Source: an uncultured bacterium
GTDB lineage: Bacteria; Bacillota; Clostridia; Oscillospirales; Oscillospiraceae
Direction: 5' to 3'
Length of the DNA: 64,000 nt
NCBI GenBank assembly: GCA_947643715.1
Contig: CANRXB010000002.1
Coordinates: 40,489 to 104,488, forward strand
The notes under the pieces are model-generated. The model made no database searches, was not told the origin of the DNA, and saw only the letters and a list, made by a program, of their open reading frames with translations. Shown piece after piece: positions 8,042 through 18,543 of the stretch. The translations under genes and the position numbers were made by a program. Within the stretch, counting starts at the first letter, position 1. Each line of letters begins with the position of its first letter.

Positions 8042-10035
8042 CGGTCTTGGTCCTCCTTCAAAACGAATCGTCCCACCTGGGTGCGAAGGGCCTCCGCCTC
8101 TCTGGCCAGCAGCCCGCTGGACTGCTGGATCCCGCCCGCATTCTGTAGGTTCCGGTCCGCGATGGCAGAGATGGCGTCGATCCGCTCCACCATGATGGTC
8201 AGGGCCTGCTCCTGGCCCTCCACCGCCACCATGAGCTGATCCGAGATCGCGCCGATCTGATCGGACACGGAGGCGATCGACCGGATCGACCCCGCTGTCG
8301 CGGCGGTGAGCTCCACCCCGTTGCGGATGATGCTCCTGGTGTTGTTCACGAGCTCCGTGGCATCCTTCGCGGCGGCGGCGCTCCTGGAGGCCAGCTTGTT
8401 GACCTCATCGGCCACTACGGAGAAGCCCCTCCCGGCGCTCCCGGCGCGGGCCGCCTCTATCGAAGCGTTGATGGCCAGGACGCTGGTCTGGAAGGCGATG
8501 TCCTCGATGGCTTTGGCGATCTTGGTGATCTCCTGGGCGTTGGCGCTGATGTCGTCCATCGCGCCGGACAGCGCGTCCATCTGGGTGTTGGCCCCCTGGA
8601 CGCTCTGGGCGATCTCCTGGGTCTTGAGCCGGGTCTGACCGCTGCTCTGGGTGACGCTGTCCAGCCGCTGCTTCACGTGGGACACCTCGCTCACCAGCGC
8701 CTCTGTGGACTGGTTCTGTTCCACGGAGGCCAAGTGGAGCTGATCGGATTGCCCGCTGAGCTCCTCCGACATATCGGCCAGCCGGCCGGCCGCGGTGCGG
8801 AAGCCGGAGATCGTCCCGTTCATGGACTGGATGATGGTGCTCAGGCTGTCTCGGATCAGGATGAAATCCCCATGATAGCCCGGCAGGGGCGAGACGTCCA
8901 GACCTCCGCCGGCGACCTGGGTCAGCACCCGCTGGATGTCCGATATGTACCGGTTGACGCCCTCCACGGTGGCTTTCAACGTGCGGGTCATCAGCTCCAG
9001 CTCATCTTTGGAGTGGACCGGGACCACCTCCGTGTGCAGGTCGCCGTCGGCCAGGGCGACCATCCGGTCCGTCACGCTCTTCACCGGGGAGGAGATGGAC
9101 CGGGACAGGCGCAGCACCGGAACGATGGAGGCGACCAGGCCCACCATGGTGGCCAGCACCGCCACCAGCATCGCTCCATTGATCAGGTGGTTGTAGTCCA
9201 GCTTCGGGATCTGGATGACCAGGGCCCACTGGGTGCCCCGGATGGGGGAGAACGCCGCCAATATCGTCTTGGAGCCGATGGAGAACTCCGTCGAGCCGGT
9301 CTCCCCTCCGGCCGCACGGCCCAGCGCCGCCTCGTGCCCTCCACTGAGCTGGGCCAGCGTGGTGCCGTTCAGCACCATGCTCTGGTCCGGATGCCCGGTG
9401 ACGACCCCCCCGCGGTCGATCATGTATGCGATGCCGTTGCGCCCCAGGCTGATGCTGCTGATCACGTCGTTGAGTGCGTCATATTTGTACACTCCTACCA
9501 CGTACATGGAGGTCTCTCCATCCTCCTTCACCGGCATCCCCATGGTGACGCCCAGCCCGCCCTGGAACACGGTGGAGTTCCAGGTGGTCAGGTTGTCCGT
9601 CTCCCGCAGCAGGTCGAGCAGGCCGCTGTCCAGGCTTTCAGGCGCGTCGCCCACTCCCTGGATGAACCGCCCGTCCAGCCCATACAGGGCGACGGCGCGG
9701 AACTCATACGTTTCGGCCGACTCTGTGAGGACGTACTGCCGGACAGCCCGTGCCTGCCCGGCGGGCTCGGCCGCGTCCACCTCGAGGTCCCCTGCGATCG
9801 TCATCATCCGGTCGGCCAGCATATGGATGTTGGCCTCCACCGTCTTGGCCGATTGCCGCGCCATGGGCTGCAAGCTGTCCAGCAGGATGCTTTTCGCCAG
9901 CGACTGCATGGCCACCACCATGATCACACAGCATACGGCGACCAGCGCCAGGATGTTGAGGGTCGTGTTGCGCAGGATCCGCCGGTCCAAGCTGCGTTTC
10001 CCCTGGGTGAAAGGGCCCTCGTTCTTCACTGCCAC
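8038..10035 (-). CDS. Methyl-accepting chemotaxis protein (extracytoplasmic sensor, HAMP, MCP signalling domain)
   Basis: Two TMs flank the sensor region; SVLAINASIEAARAGSAGRGFSVVADEVNKLASRSAAAAKDATELV hairpin; 4-nt overlap with the downstream lipoprotein gene. Confidence 0.9.
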   Translation of the reverse strand: MAVKNEGPFTQGKRSLDRRILRNTTLNILALVAVCCVIMVVAMQSLAKSILLDSLQPMARQSAKTVEANIHMLADRMMTIAGDLEVDAAEPAGQARAVRQYVLTESAETYEFRAVALYGLDGRFIQGVGDAPESLDSGLLDLLRETDNLTTWNSTVFQGGLGVTMGMPVKEDGETSMYVVGVYKYDALNDVISSISLGRNGIAYMIDRGGVVTGHPDQSMVLNGTTLAQLSGGHEAALGRAAGGETGSTEFSIGSKTILAAFSPIRGTQWALVIQIPKLDYNHLINGAMLVAVLATMVGLVASIVPVLRLSRSISSPVKSVTDRMVALADGDLHTEVVPVHSKDELELMTRTLKATVEGVNRYISDIQRVLTQVAGGGLDVSPLPGYHGDFILIRDSLSTIIQSMNGTISGFRTAAGRLADMSEELSGQSDQLHLASVEQNQSTEALVSEVSHVKQRLDSVTQSSGQTRLKTQEIAQSVQGANTQMDALSGAMDDISANAQEITKIAKAIEDIAFQTSVLAINASIEAARAGSAGRGFSVVADEVNKLASRSAAAAKDATELVNNTRSIIRNGVELTAATAGSIRSIASVSDQIGAISDQLMVAVEGQEQALTIMVERIDAISAIADRNLQNAGGIQQSSGLLAREAEALRTQVGRFVLKEDQDR

Positions 10036-10221
10036 GTCTCGTCCTCTCCTTTTTCAAAGATCTGCTCTAAAAGATAGAACAAAAGCCATTCGACTGACTG
10101 AAAGGCTTCCGGCGTAGTTTACCACAGTCCGGAGAAAAAGGGAAGGGGGCATTTTCCCTAGATCCGGCCTTTGACGAGTCGATCTTCCTGCCCAAAAAGC
10201 CCGTACAGGCAGAAAAAGGAA

Positions 10222-10256
10222 CGCCGCCCCTGTGATCGGACATCACAGGGGCGGCG
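10222..10256 (-). terminator. Terminator hairpin, 15-bp stem
   Basis: CGCCGCCCCTGTGAT / ATCACAGGGGCGGCG with minus-strand T-run. Confidence 0.7.
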
Positions 10257-10306
10257 CTTCATATGATCGTCAGCGGCGATCCTTTCTCTTCCCACTGGCC
10301 AAAGGC

Positions 10307-10762
10307 TCACACGGATGCCTTGACCTTTTTCATATACAAGGAGACCTCGGAGACCACGAAGCTCAGCACGAGCAGCACAGCGCACATCACCAGCTCGTTC
10401 ATATGGCCGAAGGGCTCGATGCCATAGATGGTGTCGGAGACCGGCCAGATGATCACATGGATGAACATCATCAGCGCGATGCCGCTCCCCGCACACAGGA
10501 AGACGGGGGCGTAGGGGGCCAGCTTATCGACGAAGAGCATCGCGGCTGCGGCGACGGCCACGACCGCCAGCAAGATGCAGATGGTCGCATCGAAGACCGG
10601 CTCTTTATACTCGATGCCTTTGAACGTGATGCCGTACACGGCGGCGGACGCGATGCAAAGCAAGACCGCGACCAAACCGGCATAGAACCCGATGGCCTTA
10701 TTTTGCAGGATATTCTGTTTCATAAAGATCATGGACTCCTTCCATAAAAAGACAAGATTCAT
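10307..10762 (-). CDS. Small polytopic membrane protein, hypothetical
   Basis: About four hydrophobic helices; start could be an internal Met (MKQNILQNK). Confidence 0.6.
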   Translation of the reverse strand: MNLVFLWKESMIFMKQNILQNKAIGFYAGLVAVLLCIASAAVYGITFKGIEYKEPVFDATICILLAVVAVAAAAMLFVDKLAPYAPVFLCAGSGIALMMFIHVIIWPVSDTIYGIEPFGHMNELVMCAVLLVLSFVVSEVSLYMKKVKASV

Positions 10763-11272
10763 TTTTTGGAATGGCAGGAATTTGTTGGGGCTCCAGGTCG
10801 GAACAGCGCAGCATCGGAAACCGCATTTTCACTCGGCTGTGCTGTATCCATAAAACGAAATCATTATGGCATGAAATCTTCTGTTCGTCAATCGGCCTTC
10901 GGTATGGAACGCTCCAGCCGCTCCATTTTCACGTCTGATATCGCTCTGTTCACGAAAAAAGCTGTTATAGATATCATCTATCCGCACGTATATATGATGT
11001 TTTCGATTACACGTAAGAAATACGGCATCATGCGCCGAAACGCAGATTTTTGCAAACTTTCATAAAACATGAAAATAGTGTAATATATACGAGAGACAAT
11101 CGTCTAAGCTGCGGCATCCTGGACGGATCTCCCAATTTATCGCGCATATCGGGGATGGCAGGAAGTGGATGGAGACGGGAACGTACAGGATGAATCCGTG
11201 CCGCCACCGCATGGGCGGCGCGGAAACGCCGGACGATTGTCAGATCAGGATGAGGAAAGGATACTGATATCG

Positions 11273-14200
11273 ATGAAAACCTCAAAGAACCGGCTCATAA
11301 AAAAGATCTTTACCAATATCATGGCAGTCCTTTTGGTCCTTTCGTTCTTTGCCGGCACCATCGCCAATGAGTTCGCCGGCCAGATCAACTCTTTCTTGGG
11401 CATCACCACCACCCGGACAGAACACGCCGAGGGCACCAGCGGCGAGTATGCCCGGTACTTCGACAGCGCGTTCCAGTCCGTGGCGGAGCTGAAGGCGGCC
11501 GGTCTGGCCAAGGTCCGCGAGGTGGAGAACGAGGGCGCCGTCCTGCTGAAGAACGACGGCGACACCCTGCCCCTCAGCGGCAAAGAGGTCTCTTTGTTCG
11601 GCGCCACCGCCATTTCCCCCGTATACGGCGGCACCGGGTCGGGCGCGGTCTCCTCTGCCGACGCGCCCACCTACCAGCAGGTGTTCACCGAGGCGGGCTA
11701 TACGGTGGTCAACAAGGACCTGCTGGACTGGTACGTGTCGGAGGAATACGGCCGTGACTTCGACCCCGGCAACATCAACGAGCCCTCCTGGAAGCAGATC
11801 CAGAAATCCGACGCGGTGGACAGCTTCGGCAAGGGCGAGGTCGCGATCTTCGTCATCGGCCGTGTCGGCGGCGAGGCCAACGACCTGAAGAGCACCGGCC
11901 ACGACGACGGTGCCAACGGCGACTATCTGCGCCCCAACAAGAACGAGCTGGCCGTGCTGGCGGGGCTGAAAGAGTACAAGGACGCGGGGAAGCTGTCCAA
12001 GATCGTGCTGCTGATCAACAGCGCCAATCCGCTCTCCGCGCAGTTCATCGATGACGACGCCTATGGGATCGACGCCGCGCTGTGGATCGGCTCCGTGGGC
12101 CAGACCGGCCTGTACGCCGTGACCGATATCCTGTCGGGCACGGTGAACCCCTCCGGCTCTCTGCCCGACACCTGGTGGACCGACAACCTGCTGGACCCCG
12201 CCATGGCCAATTTCGGAAGCTACACCTATCAGGGTTCCGACAAATATACGTTCGGCTCCACCGCCCGTGTGTTCAACATGTACGTGGTGTATCAGGAAGG
12301 CATCTATGTGGGATACCGCTACACCGAGACACGGTACGAGGACAAGGTCCTGGGCACGGCCAACGTGGGCGACTTCGACTATGACAGCGTCGTGGCCTAT
12401 CCCTTCGGCTACGGCCTGAGCTATTCCACCTTCGAGATGTCCGACATGAAGGTGGAGAAGTCCGGCAGCGGGATGGAGACCACCTATACCGTCAGCGTCG
12501 ATGTGACCAACACCGGCAGCGCCGCGGGCAAAAAGACGGTGCAGATCTACGCCCAGAAGCCCTATACCGACTATGACAAGGACAACCAGATCGAGAAGGC
12601 GTCCGTGGAGCTCGTCGGCTACGGCAAGACCCAGCTCCTGGAGCCGGGCGCCAGCGAGACCGTGACGGTAGAGGTCCCGGAGTATTTCCTGACCTCCTAC
12701 GACGCATACGGGACCGGCGTTTTCATCCTGGACGAAGGGACCTATTACCTGACGGCGGCAGACGACTCCCACGCTGCTGTGAACAACATCCTGGCCGCGA
12801 AGGGCAAGTCCACCTCCAACGGCATGACCGCCAACGGCGACAAGGCCCTGACCTACACCATGGACTACGACTTCGACAGCGAGACCTATTCCAAGGCATA
12901 CGGCACCGGCGCGGACGTCACCAGCCTGTTCGCCGCTGCGGACATCAACCGCTATGCAGGCGCCGGCGACAACAAAGTGACCTACATTTCCAGGAGCGAC
13001 TGGAAAGGCACGACCATGCTTTGGGAAGCTGACAGCGACGATAAGAACAGCAACTATGTGAAGCTCAGCATGACCGACCAGATCGCCGCAGACGTGGTGC
13101 TGGACGACGCCGATCTGCCGGAGAACGACGGCGATTGGCCCACCATGGGCTCTACGGACACCGCATACCAGTTGGTCAATCTCATGGAGGACGCGGAGGG
13201 CAAGCCCATCCCCTATGACGATCCCATGTGGGACGAGCTGCTGGATCAGTTGACCTATAGCCAGCTCAGCGAGCTGTGCGCCGTCGGCCTGCGTATGACG
13301 GTGGCGGTGGAGGAGATCGGCAAGCCGGAGACCCTGGATCACAACGGCCCCAGCGGCGTGACCCAGAAGTACAGCCTCGGCCCCAACGGCTACGCCACCC
13401 AGACCAACGACCCGGACAAGGACACCACTGGCACCTGCTATCCCTGTAACGGCATCATCGCCGCCACCTTCAACGACGCTCTGGTGCGTGAAGTGGGCGA
13501 GCTGATCGGCGAGGACGCCATGTGGGCGGGCTATGCCGGCTTCTACGGCACGGGCCTGAACATCCACCGCACGCCCTACTCCGGCCGCGTGTTCGAGTAC
13601 TACTCCGAGGACGGCATCCTCACCGGCCTGATCGCCACCGTGGAATCCGAGGCCATCCAGTCCAAGGGCGTCTACGTCTACAACAAGCACTTCGTGCTCA
13701 ACGATCAGGAGGAGCAGCGGCAGGGCATCGGCACCTGGTGCAACGAGCAGGCCCTGCGTGAGCTCTACCTGCGCGCTTTCGAGATCCCCATCGTGCGGGC
13801 CGACGCGAAGTGCGTCATGACCGCCTTCAACCGCCTGGGCGCATTCTGGTCCGGCGCCATGCCCGAGCTCATGACGAGCTGGCTGCGCGGCGAGGCAGGC
13901 ATGAGCGGCTTCGCCGTGACGGACATGTATGACGGCAGCTATATGTCCAAGCCTCACGAGGTGTTGGCGGGCAACGACATCCCCGACAACTACCCCGGTG
14001 TGACGGGCACCGCAGTGGGCGGCGCGGCCAGCGACCTCGGCTATGAGTTCGCCGACTACGGCCCCGGCGCTTCCAAGGAGAACGCCCCCATGGCCCGTGC
14101 CATGCGCGAGTCCGCCCACCGCATCCTCTACACGGTGGTCCATTCCCGCGGCATGGACGGCATCAGCGCGGACACCATCATCATCCAGGTGACTCCGTGG

Positions 14201-14311
14201 TGGTCCACCGCCTTGACCGCTCTCCAGGTCGTCTCCGGCCTGTTGACCTTGGCCGGCGCTGCGCTGCTGGTCATGGACATCGCAGGCGTCAGCCTGAAGA
14301 AAAAGAAATGA
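11273..14311 (+). CDS. Membrane-anchored GH3 beta-glucosidase-like enzyme with permuted domain order
   Basis: N-terminal TM; GH3 C-type domain first (NEGAVLLKNDGDTLPL), Fn3-like segment, then GH3 N-type domain (GTGLNIHRTPYSGRVFEYYSEDGILTG, AVTDMYDG); C-terminal TM. Confidence 0.85.
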   Translation: MKTSKNRLIKKIFTNIMAVLLVLSFFAGTIANEFAGQINSFLGITTTRTEHAEGTSGEYARYFDSAFQSVAELKAAGLAKVREVENEGAVLLKNDGDTLPLSGKEVSLFGATAISPVYGGTGSGAVSSADAPTYQQVFTEAGYTVVNKDLLDWYVSEEYGRDFDPGNINEPSWKQIQKSDAVDSFGKGEVAIFVIGRVGGEANDLKSTGHDDGANGDYLRPNKNELAVLAGLKEYKDAGKLSKIVLLINSANPLSAQFIDDDAYGIDAALWIGSVGQTGLYAVTDILSGTVNPSGSLPDTWWTDNLLDPAMANFGSYTYQGSDKYTFGSTARVFNMYVVYQEGIYVGYRYTETRYEDKVLGTANVGDFDYDSVVAYPFGYGLSYSTFEMSDMKVEKSGSGMETTYTVSVDVTNTGSAAGKKTVQIYAQKPYTDYDKDNQIEKASVELVGYGKTQLLEPGASETVTVEVPEYFLTSYDAYGTGVFILDEGTYYLTAADDSHAAVNNILAAKGKSTSNGMTANGDKALTYTMDYDFDSETYSKAYGTGADVTSLFAAADINRYAGAGDNKVTYISRSDWKGTTMLWEADSDDKNSNYVKLSMTDQIAADVVLDDADLPENDGDWPTMGSTDTAYQLVNLMEDAEGKPIPYDDPMWDELLDQLTYSQLSELCAVGLRMTVAVEEIGKPETLDHNGPSGVTQKYSLGPNGYATQTNDPDKDTTGTCYPCNGIIAATFNDALVREVGELIGEDAMWAGYAGFYGTGLNIHRTPYSGRVFEYYSEDGILTGLIATVESEAIQSKGVYVYNKHFVLNDQEEQRQGIGTWCNEQALRELYLRAFEIPIVRADAKCVMTAFNRLGAFWSGAMPELMTSWLRGEAGMSGFAVTDMYDGSYMSKPHEVLAGNDIPDNYPGVTGTAVGGAASDLGYEFADYGPGASKENAPMARAMRESAHRILYTVVHSRGMDGISADTIIIQVTPWWSTALTALQVVSGLLTLAGAALLVMDIAGVSLKKKK

Positions 14312-14324
14312 TCCCGTAAGCATG

Positions 14325-14359
14325 AGGACGCCCGCCCCAGGATATGGGGCGGGCGTCCT
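14325..14359 (+). terminator. Terminator after GH3 gene
   Basis: AGGACGCCCGCCCC / GGGGCGGGCGTCCT followed by TT. Confidence 0.65.
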
Positions 14360-14419
14360 TCTGTCCGGCGGCACGAGCATCGACGGCGGAAGAGGCCGCG
14401 CCTGTAGGCGCGGCCTCTT

Positions 14420-16357
14420 TCATCCTAAACCACACTGTAACAGCATCCCGCTGCGAGGGAGCACGGTCACCCAATTGTCTTGGCTGACGAGGGGCTTGTG
14501 CTGATCGGCATCCAGGCCGTCCGCCCGGATGGTCCACCGCCCGCTGGGCAGACGGATGGCATAGTCGTGCTCCGTAACGTTATACACTACGAACAGCCGC
14601 TCTGCGCAGGGCCCTCCCTTCTCCACCTGGAACGAGACCACTCCCTCCCGGTAGACCTTGGGCTCCACGATCCTCTTCCCCGCCTCCGGGCTCTTATCGC
14701 ACAGGCCGGGCAGGGACTTGCGCAGGCGGATGAGCTGCCGGTAATAGTCGGTGAGCGCCCCGAAGCGCCAGGCCCTGTGCCAATCCAGCTTGTTCACCTC
14801 GGGAGAGGAGCGATAGCTGTTGTCGTCACCCAGCTTGGTGCGGGCGAACTCCTCCCCTGCCTGGAAGAACAAGTTGCCCTGGCAAGTGAAGCAGATGAAC
14901 GCCGCCAGGCGGTTCTGGGCGAGCAGGTCCTCTCTCGGCTCTTGATAGGAGGCCGCGCCTCCCTTCCCGGGCGAGCACTGGACCAGCTTGTCCCACAGGG
15001 TATAGTTGTCGTGGGCGGACACATAGTTGATCACCTGACTGCAAGAGCGGGGGCAGAGATCCCCCACGCCTCCCGTCCAGCCTGCGGCCGCGCACAGGAT
15101 GGTCTCCCCCAGGCCCATGCCCCCATTGACGAAACCGGGCTGCTCGGCATGGAAGCAGTCCCCTTTGATGGCGTCCCGGGTGGAGTCGCAGAACATGGCG
15201 ATGTCCATGTCCAGTCGTGCCACGTTCCCCCTCATAGCCGGGATGGTGCCCGGCTCCATTGGGGAGTCCCCGGCCCGCCAGGGCTCACCGTACACCAGCT
15301 TCTCCCCCGGGCCAAAGGCCGCGTCCAGCGCCCGGCGGATGCGGTTCATCAGCTCCACGGTCAAAAGGCCCATCAGGTCGAAGCGGAAGCCGTCCACATG
15401 GTATTCACGGGCCCAGAACATCACCGAGTGGAGGATATAGTTGTCCACCATGGCCCGGCCCACCGCCAGGTCGCAGCCGCAGCCGGAGCCGTTGGACAGC
15501 GACCCGTCCGCCCACCGGCGGTAATAATACCCCCGCGCGGACCGCTCCAGCCAGGAGTTCGCGTGATAGGTGTGGTTGTACACCACGTCCATCACCACGC
15601 GGATGCCGTTCTGGTGGAGGGCCTGGATCATCTCCTTGCACTCCCGGATACGGGCGGTCCCGTCGGACGGATCCGTGGAATAGCTCCCCTCGGGCACGTT
15701 GTAGTTCAGCGGGTCGTAGCCCCAATTGAACTGCTCGTCGCTCCCGCCCTCGTCCACCGTTGCGAAGTCGAAGATGGGCAAGAGCTGGACATGGGTGACC
15801 CCCAGGCTCTTCAGGTGCTCCATGCAGACGGGCAGCCGTCCCTCCTCATCACGCCAGGAGAACGCCTTGAACTTCCCCCGGTATTGGGCCGGGACCCCGC
15901 TGCCCGGGTCGAAGGAAAGGTCCTTCACATGGAGCTCATATATGATCCGTTCGGGCTGGAGCGGGGGCGGACAGTCCTTCTCGAAGCCCTCCGGGTCGGT
16001 GCGGAACAGGTCCGCGACCATGCTCCGCGCCCCGTTGCAGCAGCAGGCCACCGCGTATGGGTCGGCGGTATGGGTGGTCCGATCCACATACTGCACTTTG
16101 TAGTCGTAATACGTCCCATGGAGGTCTCCCTCTATCGTCACGCTCCACACGCCCCGTTCGCCCAGCTCCAACGCCCGGCAGTCATAGGCGCTCGAGTCCG
16201 CGTCCCGGTATAGGGACAGCTCTACTGTCTCCGCCTCCGGGCTCCAAAGCTTGAAGACGGTCCGCTCCCGGGTACACACGGCCCCCAGATCGCAGCCGTC
16301 ATAGGCATACCAACGGTCGAACTCTTTGTCATAACGCGCATCCAATACTTGATCCAC
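14420..16357 (-). CDS. pulA: Type I pullulanase / GH13 debranching enzyme
   Basis: GVTHVQLLPIFDFATVDE, NWGYDPLNYNVPEGSYSTDP, VVMDVVYNHTY, GFRFDLMGLL, YGEPW, INYVSAHDNYTLWDK. Confidence 0.9.
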   Translation of the reverse strand: MDQVLDARYDKEFDRWYAYDGCDLGAVCTRERTVFKLWSPEAETVELSLYRDADSSAYDCRALELGERGVWSVTIEGDLHGTYYDYKVQYVDRTTHTADPYAVACCCNGARSMVADLFRTDPEGFEKDCPPPLQPERIIYELHVKDLSFDPGSGVPAQYRGKFKAFSWRDEEGRLPVCMEHLKSLGVTHVQLLPIFDFATVDEGGSDEQFNWGYDPLNYNVPEGSYSTDPSDGTARIRECKEMIQALHQNGIRVVMDVVYNHTYHANSWLERSARGYYYRRWADGSLSNGSGCGCDLAVGRAMVDNYILHSVMFWAREYHVDGFRFDLMGLLTVELMNRIRRALDAAFGPGEKLVYGEPWRAGDSPMEPGTIPAMRGNVARLDMDIAMFCDSTRDAIKGDCFHAEQPGFVNGGMGLGETILCAAAGWTGGVGDLCPRSCSQVINYVSAHDNYTLWDKLVQCSPGKGGAASYQEPREDLLAQNRLAAFICFTCQGNLFFQAGEEFARTKLGDDNSYRSSPEVNKLDWHRAWRFGALTDYYRQLIRLRKSLPGLCDKSPEAGKRIVEPKVYREGVVSFQVEKGGPCAERLFVVYNVTEHDYAIRLPSGRWTIRADGLDADQHKPLVSQDNWVTVLPRSGMLLQCGLG

Positions 16358-16605
16358 ATCGATTCCCCATCTGCCAATAGTCTCGTCTGCCGCGCTTCCC
16401 GGCAGCGGCGCTCCCCCGTGGGAGGAGCAGCTTTTTTACTATACTGTATCCTTGCCGCTCTTGTCAACTAAAACGATGCCGCGTCCCTTTTAAGGAAAGT
16501 GTTGCCAGGACATCACTTCGGCGATCTCTACAAAAGCGCATCGATATAACAGGAGCCCTGTGCTATGATCGACTCGACAAATGAGGATTTGAGGAGGAAT
16601 GGTTT

Positions 16606-17019
16606 ATGAGGAGATACAACTTGATAGTAGTTTATGACCAGAATGAGCAAAAGCTATTGATGTGTAAACGAAAAAAAGAACCATACAAAGATCTGCTAAA
16701 TTTTGTTGGAGGAAAGATAGAGTCAGGCGAAACAGATGAAGAAGCAGCATATCGAGAATCGTTCGAAGAAACAGGTATATTGTCAGATGATATCGTGCTT
16801 ACACATATCATGAATTTTATATATCATTTATCTCAAAATGAGCTTGATATTTATGCTGGTAAACTTAAGGCAAACGTATCATTGAGGGAAGAAGAAAATA
16901 AATTATTTTGGATGGATAGATCGGAGAACTTTTGTGATATGACCCGTTTTGCGGGAGAGTGTAATATCGAGCATATTTTACAGCAAGTCGATCATTATAA
17001 AGATCAAGTGTTACATTAA
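16606..17019 (+). CDS. NUDIX hydrolase in a low-GC islet
   Basis: NUDIX box GGKIESGETDEEAAYRESFEETGI; A/T-rich codons unlike neighbours. Confidence 0.85.
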   Translation: MRRYNLIVVYDQNEQKLLMCKRKKEPYKDLLNFVGGKIESGETDEEAAYRESFEETGILSDDIVLTHIMNFIYHLSQNELDIYAGKLKANVSLREEENKLFWMDRSENFCDMTRFAGECNIEHILQQVDHYKDQVLH

Positions 17020-17158
17020 CATATTCCGGTTCATCGGGCAGTCATCCATCAACAGGTGACTGCTCACTTTGGATATTTCGACAAGTGGTTTGACGAAGCG
17101 GCTTTCGGCAACACCGATCTGAAAAGGGAGGATGCCGCTTTCTCCTTTCGGTCAAAAA

Positions 17159-17187
17159 CGCCCGGCCTGATTGAATCAGGCCGGGCG
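17159..17187. terminator. Bidirectional terminator
   Basis: CGCCCGGCCTGAT tga ATCAGGCCGGGCG with A5 before and T5 after. Confidence 0.85.
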
Positions 17188-17196
17188 TTTTTCTGG

Positions 17197-18153
17197 TCAT
17201 ATCTCATCCGGGAGATGATCCTGGAGGAAGGTGTCCACCGCTTTCCAGTACAGCCCTTGGTCGGAACCCACCGAAGCGGCGTGGCCCGCCCCAGGCATCC
17301 ACAGGAAGCTTTTGGGGCAGCGGGCCGCCTGATACAGCTTGCCCATCATGGCGGCGGGGACGAAATCGTCCTCCACGCCGTGGACGAACAGGGTCGGGGT
17401 CTTGGACTGTGCCACCGCCTCGATGGGGGCGCAGTCCCGCAAATCGAAGCCCGCCCGGCGCATGACGGTCTTACGCAGGGCGGCGAACAGCACCCCGGCC
17501 GGGAGGGGCAGGCCGATGGGCTTATCGATCCAGCGGCCGAGGATATAGCGCATCTCCGCCTCGATGGTGGTATAGGAGCAGTCGGCGATGGCGGCCTTCA
17601 CCTGTTGGGGCAGCACCCCTCCGGTGGCCATGAGCACGCTGGCGGCCCCCATGGACACGCCGTGGAGGAGGATCTCCGCCTCCGGGTCCCGGCGGACGAT
17701 ATAGTTGGTCCAGCCCAGCAGATCCAGCCGCTCGTCATAGCCCCAGCCCACGTAGTCGCCTTCGCTCTTGCCGTGGCCCCGCTGGTCTGGCAGGAGCACG
17801 TTCCAGCCCAGATCGTTGTAATGCTTGGCGATGGCCCCCATGGACTCGTGCGTGTCCTGATAACCGTGGACGCAAACGGCCCAGCGGTGGCAGTCCGAGC
17901 GGCCGGGGACCAACGCGGCCCACAGGATGAGCCCGTCCATGGCCTGGATGGTGGCCTCTCGAAAGCCCTCCCGGTCCCGGGCCCACAGGCGGCCCCCCGC
18001 CTGGACGGGGTTGACCTCCTCTTCCTCCGGATCGCGCGCCACGGGGATCATACAGCGATCGTACAGATAGTTGCCCAGGGCGGCCCAGCCCCCTGCCACA
18101 CCGGCGCCCGCCGCGACCAATCCCAACAATCCAAAAGTCGTTTTTCTTTTCAT
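17197..18153 (-). CDS. Alpha/beta hydrolase, membrane-tethered
   Basis: N-terminal TM, VCVHGYQDTHESM, LLHGVSMGAASVL nucleophile elbow, FVHGVEDDFVP. Confidence 0.85.
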   Translation of the reverse strand: MKRKTTFGLLGLVAAGAGVAGGWAALGNYLYDRCMIPVARDPEEEEVNPVQAGGRLWARDREGFREATIQAMDGLILWAALVPGRSDCHRWAVCVHGYQDTHESMGAIAKHYNDLGWNVLLPDQRGHGKSEGDYVGWGYDERLDLLGWTNYIVRRDPEAEILLHGVSMGAASVLMATGGVLPQQVKAAIADCSYTTIEAEMRYILGRWIDKPIGLPLPAGVLFAALRKTVMRRAGFDLRDCAPIEAVAQSKTPTLFVHGVEDDFVPAAMMGKLYQAARCPKSFLWMPGAGHAASVGSDQGLYWKAVDTFLQDHLPDEI

Positions 18154-18543
18154 GACGGCCTCCTGACTCGTTTTCCTCATCATACTCCCTCAGGCCGCGC
18201 ACGTCAACGGGCAATGTGTAGAACCCTTGCAGATCCAGGGCTCCTGACAAAAGCCGTGCAACTGCTCTCTACCCACTGTCCCTTTTTTCGGTCTTTTTTG
18301 AAAAATCACGTCGAAAAAACTCTCCCCACGGCCTTGACTTTCCATCAAGATAGTGATATGGTTATAAACGAATTGAACGGGCGTTCCAAAAAAGAAAAAG
18401 GAGTTCGAGCTATGAGATCGACACAGATCAGCAAACGGATACGCGAGGGCAAAGCCGGACGATCGTCCTGCCCTATCTGGCCCCCGCGCTCCGGCCCCAC
18501 GCGGAACCGGCGCGGAAGGGACGCCATCCCGATCGCAAAAAAA

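Noticed and set aside
11282-14380. 1032-aa minus-strand ORF opposite the GH3 gene
   Set aside because: Low-complexity G/A/V/H-rich translation, a shadow ORF caused by high GC3 on the sense strand; no RBS or domain.
14480-16213. 577-aa plus-strand ORF opposite pulA
   Set aside because: Shadow ORF; the pullulanase motifs are on the minus strand.
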